Counted from the first letter of the stretch, positions 33,680 through 43,065 are shown. The stretch: 64,000 bases of DNA from Burkholderia sp. WP9 (GCF_900104795.1 NZ_FNTG01000005.1:124001-188000); one strand, 5' to 3'. Numbers and translations are program-made. Notes: a model not told the origin generated them from the letters alone.

Positions 33680-33943
33680 ATGCGCCTGGCGGATCACGTA
33701 AAGCCAATCAGCTACCTGAAAAGCGATGCAGGGCAGATCGTCAAGGATTTGACGGCTTCTGGTGAGCCGCTGCTCATTACGCAGAATGGCGAGGCGAAGC
33801 ACGTTGTGCAGGACGTGCAGAGCTACGAAGACACCCAGCAAACGCTGGCGCTGCTCACGATACTGGCCTTAGGCCAGAAGGACATCGAGCAGGGAAAATT
33901 CAAGGATGCTGATGATTTTCTTGCAGAGCTCTGCCGACCTTGA
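33680..33943 (+). CDS. Phd/YefM-type antitoxin
   Basis: 87 aa. The N-terminal DNA-binding fold (VKPISYLKSDAGQIVKDLTAS) and EPLLITQNGEAKHVVQDVQSYED are typical of the Phd/YefM family. The C-terminal tail DADDFLAELCRP would neutralise the toxin encoded 21 nt downstream. Confidence 0.85.
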   Translation: MRLADHVKPISYLKSDAGQIVKDLTASGEPLLITQNGEAKHVVQDVQSYEDTQQTLALLTILALGQKDIEQGKFKDADDFLAELCRP

Positions 33944-33964
33944 TCAGCAGGAGAAAATCCGCTG

Positions 33965-34306
33965 ATGGAGCAGGCGAAGCTGATGCTCCTGATTCTCGAC
34001 GAGGCGGAGGAGGATACGAAGGACTTGCGCCGCTATATCCTCAAAAGCTTCGGTGTCGAGACGTGGAAGCACGCGTACGCGGAATTGACCATAACATTTG
34101 GCAATATCCGGCAGTTCCTTCAGAACGGTTATGTCCCGACGGAGCTTGCAGATTTCGGCGGTCTGAATTTCCGGGAAGCCTTGAGCAGACAGAACCGGAC
34201 TATCTATGAGGTGTGCGACGACACGATTTACATCCACGTCGTCGCCGATACCCGCCGCGATCTGCGAACACTTCTTCAGAAACGACTATTGCGTTCTCGC
34301 TGGTAA
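33965..34306 (+). CDS. RelE/ParE-superfamily toxin
   Basis: 113 aa. It has DEAEEDTKDLRRYILKSFG, FREALSRQNRTIYEV and DTIYIHVVADTRRDLRTLL, the strand-helix pattern of the RelE/ParE fold (residues 8-100). Pairing with Phd/YefM is common. Whether it is an mRNA interferase or a gyrase inhibitor cannot be told from sequence alone. Confidence 0.82.
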   Translation: MEQAKLMLLILDEAEEDTKDLRRYILKSFGVETWKHAYAELTITFGNIRQFLQNGYVPTELADFGGLNFREALSRQNRTIYEVCDDTIYIHVVADTRRDLRTLLQKRLLRSRW

Positions 34307-34657
34307 ATTCGGCTTTATAGATAGGTGTCTGGACGCTGCCATGCCGGGTCAGTCGCCAGACGGTGGTACACACGTATTCCCGAAAAGGCTCACCACAACG
34401 GGGAATGGTGATTTCAAATACGCAACTAACTGTCTGTGCCGATTGTTTACACACCAAAACAAAAAACCGCCTGCAACAGGTTAGCCGTCTGAAAAATAAC
34501 GGGCACGTACGTCGCCGGCGGTTATCGATAACCGATACTTGGTGAAGCTGGACCGTTTCGTCATTGACGATTGCGCTGATTCCAACTTCTGGTAGATTTA
34601 TTGCTGAGCGGCGCAGTACAACTACCAAGACCGCGAGTGATATCGTCGAGGTATGTC
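34307..34657. other. 351-bp intergenic stretch
   Basis: No gene seen on either strand. It separates the TA genes from the DUF1488-like gene. Confidence 0.4.
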
Positions 34658-34927
34658 ATGGAAGTTCTTGATGGCGCGGCCGCCGTCTCGCCGGACGGAA
34701 GCGCTGTGGTTTTCATGTTGTCGATCCGCGGCCGCGAGGTTGAAGGCGCAATTGCGCGCGGCGCACTCGAAGATCATTTCTGGTTAGCGCGAAGCGCTGA
34801 CCCGGCGCGTACGCTCAAAGCATTTGAAAACGGTCGCAACCGCATCGTCGCGGTCGCACAAAGAAAATTGCTAGCGCGACCTGATGAGCCGCTGAGGCTG
34901 ACTGCGAACGACTTTGTGGTCAGGTAA
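34658..34927 (+). CDS. DUF1488-family small protein
   Basis: 89 aa from ATG 34658; an upstream TTG start would add residues unlike the family. VSPDGSAVVFMLSIRGREVEG and the Phe-Asn/Arg-rich segment KAFENGRNRIVAVAQRKL are characteristic of DUF1488 proteins, which are common in Burkholderia and of unknown function. It stands alone between TA genes and a convergent nuclease gene. Confidence 0.7.
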   Translation: MEVLDGAAAVSPDGSAVVFMLSIRGREVEGAIARGALEDHFWLARSADPARTLKAFENGRNRIVAVAQRKLLARPDEPLRLTANDFVVR

Positions 34928-34978
34928 CCGACGGTTGCCTGACGTTTGGTTGAGAGGAGAGTGGGGCGCTGACAAATC

Positions 34979-36028
34979 CTACGTGCCTGGGTCAGGAAGA
35001 TCGGGCCGCAATTCCGCCTCAATCTGGTCAATGGTGGGCAAATCCGTCTCCAGTGATTCCGGTACCTCGCGCATGAACTGGTATTCGGCGACACCCATTG
35101 GCTTGACTACGCCGCGCAACGCATATTCCGCCACGAGCCGGTTCTTTTCCTTGCACAGCAGCAGACCGATGGTCGGCTGGTCTTGCTCTGCCTTGACCTG
35201 CGCGTCAATAGCCGAAAGGTAGAAGTTCAACTGGCCTGCGTACTCGGGTTTGAACGGCGTCGTTTTCAGCTCGACAACGACATAGCAACGCAGTTTGAGA
35301 TGGTAGAAAAGTAGATCGATGAGAAACTCATCGCCGCCTACCTCCAGCCGGTACTGACGCCCTACGAAAGCGAACCCGGCGCCCAGCTCGAGCAGGAAAC
35401 GCGTGATGTGCTGGGTGAGCGCGCGCTCGATGTCGCGCTCCTGCGCGCTTTCTGTGAGGCCAAGGAAGTCGAAGATATAAGGATCCTTGAGCACGTCGCG
35501 TGCGAGATCCGACTGCGCTGGAGGCAGCCGCTCGGCAAAATTGGTCACGGCCTTGCCGGTACGGTTGTGGGCGGCGGTCTCGATCTGCATGGTCAGTACA
35601 CTGCGTGACCAGCCGTGCTCAAGCGATTTTCCAGCGTACCAGAGCCGTTGGGCGGAGTCGTCCAGCTTGTCGAGCAGCGTCACCACGTGCGACCACGGTA
35701 ATTGTGCAACGGGTTGTTGCACAAATTCCGGCTGTGGAAAGGCTTGCGCGAGCGCGCGCATGTACTTGAGGTTGCGTGGCGAGAAGCCGCGCATGTCGGG
35801 AAACGCCGCCTTGAGATCCCGCGCGAGCCGGTCGACAACACCCGCGCCCCAGCCCTGTTTCTGCTGCCTGTCGAGAATGTCGCGGCCGATCTGCCAATAC
35901 AGTGCGACCAGTTCGCGATTGACGCTGGCTACCGCGCGCTGCCGTGCGCGCTCGACGCGCTGCTTGAGTTCGGCGAGCCAGTGGCGATAGTCCTCTCCCC
36001 ACACGGGAGTATCTGGATCTTTGGTCAT
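34979..36028 (-). CDS. YhcG-type (DUF1016) PDDEXK nuclease
   Basis: 349 aa, full length. The N-terminal DUF1016_N domain has YWQIGRDILDRQQ and DMRGFSPRNLKYMRALAQAFP, then LPWSHVVTLLDKL (~115-127). The C-terminal nuclease domain has FLGLTESAQERDIERAL, GAGFAFVGRQYRLEVGGDEFLIDL (Asp) and RCYVVVELKTTPFKP (E-x-K). Members are structure-selective nucleases linked to recombination repair or phage defence. A palindrome in the coding sequence (35702-35724) lies just before the LPWSH motif. Confidence 0.88.
   Translation of the reverse strand: MTKDPDTPVWGEDYRHWLAELKQRVERARQRAVASVNRELVALYWQIGRDILDRQQKQGWGAGVVDRLARDLKAAFPDMRGFSPRNLKYMRALAQAFPQPEFVQQPVAQLPWSHVVTLLDKLDDSAQRLWYAGKSLEHGWSRSVLTMQIETAAHNRTGKAVTNFAERLPPAQSDLARDVLKDPYIFDFLGLTESAQERDIERALTQHITRFLLELGAGFAFVGRQYRLEVGGDEFLIDLLFYHLKLRCYVVVELKTTPFKPEYAGQLNFYLSAIDAQVKAEQDQPTIGLLLCKEKNRLVAEYALRGVVKPMGVAEYQFMREVPESLETDLPTIDQIEAELRPDLPDPGT
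35702..35724. repeat. Palindrome inside the first YhcG-type gene
   Basis: Arms TTGTGCAAC and GTTGCACAA with 5 nt between; it encodes residues of FVQQPVAQ. The second YhcG-type gene carries different palindromes at the equivalent point. Confidence 0.65.
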
Positions 36029-36359
36029 TCGTTTGGTCGGTGGGCGCCGTGATTGCGCTCTAAAAAGAAATTATCTTGGGAGGATTGGCAATCGGCAAGG
36101 CGGAACGGGCGAAGTAAATTCGGATTATAGCGTCGAACCCTGTTAAAATTGTTGAATCTTGGCACCTATGGTGTGGTGTTGCGTTGGTTTGGTTTTTCAG
36201 GTTTTGTTATATTTCAACGGGTAAGGCGGCCGACTTATCCACAGGATATCCACATTTTCAGGCATTTCCTGTTGCGTGCCGGTAGCACGAACATTTGTTG
36301 CGTCGATACTTCTCTGAAGGCGCAACGGGATAGATCCCGGCATCAGGATATTCCCAGCC
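36029..36359. other. 331-bp gap with AT-rich stretch and DnaA-box-like sites
   Basis: 36060-36230 is AT-rich. TTATCCACA at 36235-36243 is a perfect consensus DnaA box, and ATATCCACA at 36246-36254 differs by one base, in the same orientation. No rep gene lies next to it. It may be chance or a replication remnant. Confidence 0.4.
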
Positions 36360-36881
36360 TCAGTGTTGCGCTCCTGTCGGCGCCGAGTACATCTTTGATT
36401 TCACACCCAATTCCCACAGCATGTCGATGGTCCTGAGATACGTCGCAACGTTCTCGGCCGAACTGTGGATGATCGAATGATCATGGCCGTCAGCGCTGTC
36501 GACTTTCGCCGACCATGGGTCTTCCAGGCACTGGCAGATGTCGTTGATGTCGTCGCTATACTGCGTCAGGGTTTCGGGAGCCCAATTGCGCACAACATCG
36601 GGGGCCAGGAGCACCGAGAGCGTGCCTTTCCGCTCGCCGATATACCGTACCGGCGCGAGCAGGCCACTGATGTAGAGCACCATAATCGCGTCGATCACGC
36701 GATCGTCATGATCCTCATCCCAGATGATGGCGAAGTCGAGGAACGCGCAACGATCGAGCCGGTTCATAAACTCGTCGTGCCAGACCGGTGCCCGCAGAAC
36801 AGAGTAGTGAGTTCCCTTGCCTAGATTGCCCACGGGGCGTGTTTCATCGTGCAGGGTCTGGAAGAAGGGGCAATAGGACAC
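36360..36881 (-). CDS. Hypothetical protein of the recombinase operon
   Basis: 173 aa, unrecognised. It is acidic with many aromatic residues. FLDFAIIWDEDHDDRVIDAIM, GLLAPVRYIGERKGTLSVLL and DDINDICQCLEDPW are distinct segments. It is the last minus-strand gene, 97 nt after the DUF6262-like gene. It may be cargo or an accessory factor of the recombinase operon. Confidence 0.6.
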   Translation of the reverse strand: MSYCPFFQTLHDETRPVGNLGKGTHYSVLRAPVWHDEFMNRLDRCAFLDFAIIWDEDHDDRVIDAIMVLYISGLLAPVRYIGERKGTLSVLLAPDVVRNWAPETLTQYSDDINDICQCLEDPWSAKVDSADGHDHSIIHSSAENVATYLRTIDMLWELGVKSKMYSAPTGAQH

Positions 36882-36978
36882 GTGATATTCCTTTCGGGAG
36901 AGAGGCGGTTTCCACCGCAGAACGCAGCCATTTCGTGGCGGCAGGGATCATGCAAACATTGTCACGCCAACCAGACAG

Positions 36979-37479
36979 TCATCCACGCTTTGTTTCTCCC
37001 CGGCGCTTGGGACTCTCCGCCGGCATTGGAGATACTGTCGCTTCAGGTATCGCGCCAAGCTCCACAAGTTTGTCCCGTGCGTCGCGATACTGTTCATAGA
37101 ACCTGGCCCACTTGCTGAAGCCGCCGAGTTCGCCGACGGCGCGCAACATTGCAAGGTGGGAAGCGGTCAGTAGTTGCACCGTTGCTTCGAGTTCTGCAAT
37201 CCTGATGTCCTTGTCGGCGAGCGATGCCGCGGTGTCGGCGCTGGACCGCTTCGCGACGCGGCCACGCCAGCGCCGGTACTCGGACTGCCGCTGCTGATAT
37301 TCGGCGAGGAGCTTGCTTCGGGACTCGCTACGGGTGATCGACGACGCCGCGTTGATGGACGGGTGCAGCCGCGCGACAGCGCGAGCCGTGATGTCTTCAT
37401 TCTCGGCCAGCAGCGTTTCGAGAATCTCGCGCATCTGGTTGTCGTCGCTGGACGGCGTGGTCTCGTTAGGTTCAGTCAT
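36979..37479 (-). CDS. DUF6262/TnpC-like accessory protein of recombinase trio
   Basis: 166 aa from ATG 37479, overlapping the end of the large recombinase gene by 8 nt. It is helical and charged (ILETLLAENEDITARAVARL; DKDIRIAELEATVQLLTASH), with a basic tail (SPKRRGETKRG). Similar small helical proteins follow the paired tyrosine recombinases of Tn554-type elements (TnpC), where they aid transposition. The family call is by position and composition. Confidence 0.6.
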   Translation of the reverse strand: MTEPNETTPSSDDNQMREILETLLAENEDITARAVARLHPSINAASSITRSESRSKLLAEYQQRQSEYRRWRGRVAKRSSADTAASLADKDIRIAELEATVQLLTASHLAMLRAVGELGGFSKWARFYEQYRDARDKLVELGAIPEATVSPMPAESPKRRGETKRG

Positions 37480-39796
37480 CAAGTACTCCACGTTCCGGGG
37501 GCAGTGACAGGTCAACGCCGTCAGGGAAGGGGCGTTCACCCGCTGGTGTTGCAAGAAGCTTCTGTACGCCGGCCAGCCGCTTCTCTGCGTGATCAAGCTG
37601 GTTCTTCCAGCCGACGCTGGTCGATGGTCTGGCCTTGATCGACTCGAGGGCGAACTTGAATTTGCCCTCAAGCCGGATCAGGTTCTGCCGGTTCTCCGGC
37701 AGATCGGTGGCTGACAGATGGCGGCAGTCCGCGAAGCACTCGAGATGTTTGGGGCAGGGATCGACCGTAAATGAATTCAGGCAATGCCCATACGGTGTGG
37801 CATGGAAACCGTCCGCTTCGGCACGAAGGTACTCGTACGCGGCGGTGTCGCCCTCTGTTGCCTGGATGCGCCGGAATGCGTCCACGATCGGGCCATTGGC
37901 CTTGCCGCCCTTGATGAGCCTCGCAACCGTGCTGGCTTTTTCACCGAGCATGATCTCGATGTCCTGCGGGATTTCGATCTGGTCGAGGTCCTCAGCCAGG
38001 CTGCGATGGTCATACTCGTAGCTTTGTGCCACGCTGCGCCTGTTGAAACGCTTCGAGATGATCGTATCGGCGACGCCTAGCCGGAACAGTTCGGTGTTTT
38101 GCAGGTGACGCAGCATGTGTGATTCCATCTTCATGGCCCGATCTTCGTCGGTCTGCCCATATTTTTCGAACAATGAGGGTATTCGCTTATCGTCACCCAA
38201 CGCGAGACCTATAAAGCGAGGTGTAGGGCGACTGATCGACATGAAACGAGCGATGTCACACAAGCCATCGTTGCGCTCCTCCGCAAGCGATCGCTTCGGT
38301 TGGACGAACAGGAATTCCCACGGCTGCACGACGCCATTCGCAAGTGCCAGCGGCGTTGTATCAGAGACCTTGGTCGGTGTCGTTGCGCGGATATGGTCTT
38401 CAAGTTCACCCACGTGCAGGTAGGTATTGTGCCAGCCCATACGCTCCCGAACCCCCAGCACCTTTCCGTTCGCTCGTCGGAAGCGCAACGCAATCTCCTC
38501 GCTGCGCATCTTGTCGAGCAGGCGTTTTCCGAACTGATATACCGCCATATCCAGCGTGATCGGACCATTTCCGGGCCTTCCCGCCTGATACTGATGCAGT
38601 TCAATCAGCACCTCAGGATCGAAACTTTTTCGATAGCGTTCGATGAACGGCTCTCTCTCAATGTTCAGCCAGAACGGATTGCCCATAAGCCGCACATACG
38701 CTTCCGTGAACGGAACGATATCATTGACCCCGTACCACGGCAGCAAGCGCCCCGTTTCGCATTGCCGCTTCAGTGTCGTACGCAATGGCTCCGTAAGACG
38801 TGCAACATGATCAAGCGTGTCCGTCAACAGCGTACGGAACATGTCCGGTACGGGTTGGGTGTTTTCACGCAAGATACGACTGTCCGACTCGTCGTCCTGC
38901 TGCTTTTCTGCAAAGTGCCGGACCATCAGCGACGTTGAGATTCCACCGGCTTCTCCGGCAAGCCTGCCTTTCGAGTCCCGATACGTTCGTTCGCGCTTCC
39001 AGTCGACCGGCAACAGGGCCGCTTCGCCTGCCCGCATGCCAGTCACGGTCATTGTGCGCACTGCGGCGAAACGCAGATCGTCCATGAAGGTGCGCGGCCG
39101 CTCGGTCATCGCAATCCGTATCAGTTCCCAGAATGCCTTGCGTTCGGGTAGTCGTTCGTCGCGCTTGCGTGCCTCCAGGTCTGCGCGTAACTCGTCCTGC
39201 GACCATGTGTGTTTCGCCTTGATCGCGGTTTTCATTTTCATGCGGGGAACCGCGAGGGAAGAGTACAGCTGACCGGCTTCGCAGATGTGCTGAGCATCCA
39301 ACACCGTCTTTATGATTCCGACTACCAGGTCGCCGAGCTTTCCTGTGGTCTGGATCGCTTTTCCGACACGAATCGCCAGACGCAGATCGTCGACGGTCAG
39401 TTCCCAAGGGTCCTTTTCCACGCACGTTGCGACCACCCGTAGCGGCCGCGCGATGTGTTGCAGTACGTGTCCGGTGGAGTTCCGCTTGAACAGTAACTGT
39501 TCGGCAACTGCCGCCTTGATCAGATCCTGCCATGTTGGCGATAGCGGCTGCCTGGGCAGTGGCGCCAGGCCGAACTCGGCACGTTCCGCATTGATGATCG
39601 CCAAAGCCTTCACATCAGGCCCGAGGTCTCGCAGGTAATAGTTCGGCGGCGGTACGTCGCCGGCAATGACAGTAAGATTCCAGCCAACACCGTCGCAAGC
39701 GGCGCCTGTTTCGTCGAGAGGCATGTCCCATGGCAAGCCTTTCTCATGGGCCAGCGTTTTGCCCAGATCGATGAACGCGGAGTAGTGTGGATTCAT
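37472..39796 (-). CDS. Large tyrosine-recombinase-like protein (third of trio)
   Basis: 774 aa. The central part has the core-fold layout (VRTMTVTGMRAGEAALLPVDW, ~270-290, Arg-containing box I). The C-terminal MLRHLQNTELFRLGVADTIIS and RRSVAQSYEYDHRS stand where the box II His-x-x-Arg/Tyr region lies. A cysteine cluster (DPCPKHLECFADCRHL, ~690-705) is like that of Tn554-type TnpB proteins. ATGA overlap with the second recombinase. It probably acts jointly with the other two on one DNA site. Confidence 0.72.
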   Translation of the reverse strand: MNPHYSAFIDLGKTLAHEKGLPWDMPLDETGAACDGVGWNLTVIAGDVPPPNYYLRDLGPDVKALAIINAERAEFGLAPLPRQPLSPTWQDLIKAAVAEQLLFKRNSTGHVLQHIARPLRVVATCVEKDPWELTVDDLRLAIRVGKAIQTTGKLGDLVVGIIKTVLDAQHICEAGQLYSSLAVPRMKMKTAIKAKHTWSQDELRADLEARKRDERLPERKAFWELIRIAMTERPRTFMDDLRFAAVRTMTVTGMRAGEAALLPVDWKRERTYRDSKGRLAGEAGGISTSLMVRHFAEKQQDDESDSRILRENTQPVPDMFRTLLTDTLDHVARLTEPLRTTLKRQCETGRLLPWYGVNDIVPFTEAYVRLMGNPFWLNIEREPFIERYRKSFDPEVLIELHQYQAGRPGNGPITLDMAVYQFGKRLLDKMRSEEIALRFRRANGKVLGVRERMGWHNTYLHVGELEDHIRATTPTKVSDTTPLALANGVVQPWEFLFVQPKRSLAEERNDGLCDIARFMSISRPTPRFIGLALGDDKRIPSLFEKYGQTDEDRAMKMESHMLRHLQNTELFRLGVADTIISKRFNRRSVAQSYEYDHRSLAEDLDQIEIPQDIEIMLGEKASTVARLIKGGKANGPIVDAFRRIQATEGDTAAYEYLRAEADGFHATPYGHCLNSFTVDPCPKHLECFADCRHLSATDLPENRQNLIRLEGKFKFALESIKARPSTSVGWKNQLDHAEKRLAGVQKLLATPAGERPFPDGVDLSLPPERGVLDD

Positions 39797-41325
39797 CGAC
39801 TCTCGCCTTCCAGTTCCTCGATGACCGCCTGTATCTCAGCGATCGTGCGCTGCAATTGCAGATAGGCCGGCGACCTGGTGTCGCCGCGGGAACTCTGGTC
39901 GAAGAAGATCACCACTTCGCGCATCTCGGCCAGCACGCGCTCATGCATCGTCTTGTCGTGCAGGGGCATGAACTTCCTGCATCCGTAGCACGACGTGACC
40001 GGGTTGTAGGGGCAAGCGGGCTGACCAGATTTGCAGCCGCCAATACCGGCGATCGGAATGCCGTGAGGCACGCCGGCAATCTGTTGCTCACCTTTGAGTT
40101 GGGTGAGCTCTTCCGGGGAGATGAACCGGTCGTGCGCAATCTTCGCCACACGCCGGTATATGTCCGACGCACCGAGCGCCCGGTTCACCCGCTCCGCGTG
40201 GGTCGCCGATGTCGCGTAGTAAACCAGTCCGGTCTGAACATGCGAATGGCCCATGAATTCAGCGAGCTCCTCATGACTGGCACCGGCGTCAACGAGTCGC
40301 TGCGCCGCGGTATGACGAAGGTCCATAGCGCAGGCATCGTCGCCGATCAGGCTTTCCACGCGGCGGGCGATGCGAGATCCGGCTTCATGATTGGATCTGA
40401 CGCCGAAGACGCGATCATTGCCATCGCGCCCCTGAGAGTCTGCATATGCAACCAGCGCGATGAACAAGATCCCCCATTCCTGTTTCACACGACGGATCAT
40501 CGGTCTCTTTCGAAGCTTCCCCTGTTGCTTGACCATGAGAAACTTGAGATGTACGGTCGGCTCGCCACTGTGTTCCGGATCCCATATCCGCACGTCACGC
40601 ATCGTCAGCATCGCGACCTGGATCGGGCGCATGGCAAACTGGTAGGAACAGAGCACCATCGCGGCATCGCAAAGTGCCTCGTATGGAAGACCTGACCAGC
40701 CGCTTGTCCTGATGAGGTCCGACGTTTCATCCAGGTAGCGCACAATCGCGGCTTCCTCGTCAACGGACAGAAACACATCACCTGATCGCACACGGGCATA
40801 CTTGTCTGTTGCGGGGCCGGGCAGGGAAGTGCTGACATAGGCCAGATATGACTCGGACCAGCCATACAGGCGATGCCGGCATAGTAAACGCAGCACGGCC
40901 TTGACGAAACGATAGGCGTGAACGGCTAACTGACGGCCGCGCAGCGTCATCCATATCGTTGATATGCGGGTTGGCCCGGCTTCGACGATGCGTTCGACAT
41001 CGTGAACATCAAGATGCATTGCTGCGTTCAGAACATTGAAGCAGGTCGAGATATGCAGGTCTTCACCCAGCAGGAAGACCAGCAGATGCTTCTGCAGGGT
41101 GCCGTACGAAGAAGGGTACCGACTAAGGTCAAGCCGGAACAGTCGACCATTGATGTGAAGCCCGAGGATATCGGCCTGGCGGACTTCGGGCACGGAGCGC
41201 AGCTTGTCGTCGAAATCGTCGTAGTAGCGCACGACCGGCGGCAGTTCTGGCAACGACGCCACCATGCTTTCAAGCGTCGATGGCTCGACTCCGAGGCGGG
41301 TCTCGGACGATGGAGCTTCCTGCAT
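39793..41325 (-). CDS. Tyrosine recombinase (second of trio)
   Basis: 510 aa from ATG 41325, chosen because it follows the first recombinase stop by 2 nt; an upstream start would overlap it by 60 nt. Catalytic boxes: Arg in QFAMRPIQVAMLTM, DLRHTAAQRL (His-Leu/Arg), GHSHVQTGLVYY (His and the Tyr nucleophile). The C-terminal tail has a cysteine cluster, GGCKSGQPACPYNPVTSCYGCRK in part (five Cys). Confidence 0.85.
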   Translation of the reverse strand: MQEAPSSETRLGVEPSTLESMVASLPELPPVVRYYDDFDDKLRSVPEVRQADILGLHINGRLFRLDLSRYPSSYGTLQKHLLVFLLGEDLHISTCFNVLNAAMHLDVHDVERIVEAGPTRISTIWMTLRGRQLAVHAYRFVKAVLRLLCRHRLYGWSESYLAYVSTSLPGPATDKYARVRSGDVFLSVDEEAAIVRYLDETSDLIRTSGWSGLPYEALCDAAMVLCSYQFAMRPIQVAMLTMRDVRIWDPEHSGEPTVHLKFLMVKQQGKLRKRPMIRRVKQEWGILFIALVAYADSQGRDGNDRVFGVRSNHEAGSRIARRVESLIGDDACAMDLRHTAAQRLVDAGASHEELAEFMGHSHVQTGLVYYATSATHAERVNRALGASDIYRRVAKIAHDRFISPEELTQLKGEQQIAGVPHGIPIAGIGGCKSGQPACPYNPVTSCYGCRKFMPLHDKTMHERVLAEMREVVIFFDQSSRGDTRSPAYLQLQRTIAEIQAVIEELEGESR

Positions 41326-41327
41326 GT

Positions 41328-42545
41328 TCAACGGCCCTGTGGAAGCGCGCGCAACACAGCCACACGACCATCGAATTCGTCGTTCCATACGCTCGCGAGC
41401 CGATTTTCAAAGACGGCCCTGGCATAGCGCGAGGGCATGTCTGATTCTTTTGACCAGCCGAAGAACGTGCGCATCTTCTGTAGTGCTTCGTCCATCGCGT
41501 CGCCTCGCTCCAGTAACTGGTGAAGTCGCAGCACAGCGCAGGTGTGCCGGAGGTCGTGGCAGGTCACCGACTTTTTCCCGGTGCGATCGTGCAGTTCCTG
41601 CAGCACCTCGGCTGGCAATGCCTTCGATATCAACGTAAAGATCTTGGTCAATGACTCTGTGGACAGAGGACCGCCAGTCTGGGCATTAAGCATGAACGAA
41701 TGGGAAGGTCGGCCCCGGTAATTTTCGCAATAGATCTGCACGAGGCGCGCCGTCGCATCGCTTACCGGTATCTGCCTGATCGAATGGAGCGTCTTGATGC
41801 TCGGTCTCGAGTAGCGGCTATCTCCGTCTGCTTCTTCATACCCATTTTGTCGGACGTTCAGCCAGTACCGCGTCCGATCGACCTTGCGGTCGTGGCTGCT
41901 CTTGATGGCATCCGCCGTTAGCAGCAACAGTTCGCCCCGGCGCAGTCCTTGATGGAGCATCAGTACGAATGCAATGAAGACCCGCCAGCGCGTCTGGGAA
42001 CGCCGGAACGGATTGGCGTCCGACTCTGGATCCAGTATCTGATAGAGACTTTCGACCACGCAGGCAGGCAGCGATCGGACTGTCTCGCTTCGGCCGCCTT
42101 GCCGTATGTGCAGCTGGCTGTAAAGCGTCGACAGCCGATGGATCCGCGCTTCGATCTGCCGCATTTTCGCGTCGGTGGATTTCGAAAGCCATGTGACCAC
42201 CGATGTTACGAAGGTCAGTCCGGTCTGCCACCGATCCTCGTTGCTGCTGGTCGCCGCAGACTGGTTGCGCAGGCTGACAAACCACGATTCGAGAATGTCC
42301 GCGAGTTGGGCGTCGTCGAGACTGGACAGCGCGTCATCGAGCGCATTCGCCCGGAACGACCGATCAGCGTGTTCATACAGGTTCTCGATGTACCGTAGCC
42401 GCATCGTCTGCGTAGACGTCGCCCATTGTGACGCAGCGACGACCAGCCAGACTGAGGCCCAGTATCGAGGAACGTGATTGCTGTCGGCCAGCAGGACGCC
42501 TCGAAGCGAACGCGGCACGGCCTCGGCGCTGATCTGAACGAACAT
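41328..42545 (-). CDS. Tyrosine recombinase (first of trio)
   Basis: 405 aa if started at ATG 42545; ATG 42584 would add 13 hydrophobic residues. Box I Arg is in LHQGLRRGELLLLTAD (~200). Box II is CHDLRHTCAVLRLHQLL. The final GWSKESDMPSRYARAVFE carries the likely Tyr. It heads the minus-strand operon, ~120 nt inside repeat site D. Three such genes in a row, then a DUF6262-like one, resemble Tn554-like or recombinase-in-trio elements. Confidence 0.82.
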   Translation of the reverse strand: MFVQISAEAVPRSLRGVLLADSNHVPRYWASVWLVVAASQWATSTQTMRLRYIENLYEHADRSFRANALDDALSSLDDAQLADILESWFVSLRNQSAATSSNEDRWQTGLTFVTSVVTWLSKSTDAKMRQIEARIHRLSTLYSQLHIRQGGRSETVRSLPACVVESLYQILDPESDANPFRRSQTRWRVFIAFVLMLHQGLRRGELLLLTADAIKSSHDRKVDRTRYWLNVRQNGYEEADGDSRYSRPSIKTLHSIRQIPVSDATARLVQIYCENYRGRPSHSFMLNAQTGGPLSTESLTKIFTLISKALPAEVLQELHDRTGKKSVTCHDLRHTCAVLRLHQLLERGDAMDEALQKMRTFFGWSKESDMPSRYARAVFENRLASVWNDEFDGRVAVLRALPQGR

Positions 42546-42665
42546 AAAAATCCCGCAACAGAACGCAACGCCCAAACTTACCATAACTACATGTAGCTGT
42601 TGCGGTATCTAGGGTCACAAAGCAGTCCAGCATGCAACACCCTAAAACATACCAACAGGGGTGAT

Positions 42666-42684
42666 AAATTATGTTATGTCAAAT
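42666..42684 (-). repeat. Repeat site D (right 19-bp inverted repeat)
   Basis: The reverse complement of AAATTATGTTATGTCAAAT equals the 19 bases of site B exactly. It lies just upstream of the recombinase trio, where an element end would be expected. Confidence 0.65.
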
Positions 42685-43041
42685 TAAACCCGCCAAAGAT
42701 GCCTCCGGCGACCTCCCGTCGAACTGCATAAACTATTCCCGCTTCTTGCGAAAATTTGTTTCTGGCTCTAGACATGAAACAAACTGCCCCGTGATACCGC
42801 GAGCGCTGCCTCCCCGTCACTGCCTGGGGACACCCTGAGTCGGCATCAGGTCCACCACGTGCGGAAGCGATCGGGAAACTTAAACAATTGTTTCAAGCGT
42901 CCGCCGGAGGAGCAATTTTCTGAAACGCTTCTTGAGCGAACCTGTTCCCGATGCCGCTGCGAACCCCGATTCGCCCGGTCGCGCGCCGGAACAAACAAAC
43001 TAACCTCAACCGATGCTTTGCTTGCTGACGAATGTGCGTTA
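42685..43041. other. 357-bp gap between site D and ccdAB2
   Basis: No gene supported. Short frames on both strands have no recognisable motif. Confidence 0.4.
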
Positions 43042-43065
43042 CTATGCGCATGTTTATGCGCATAG
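43042..43065. promoter_or_regulatory. ccdAB2 operator palindrome
   Basis: Arms CTATGCGCAT and ATGCGCATAG around GTTT, perfect 10-bp arms, 9 nt before the ccdA start. It overlaps the probable promoter and is the expected site of CcdA/CcdAB repression. Confidence 0.7.
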
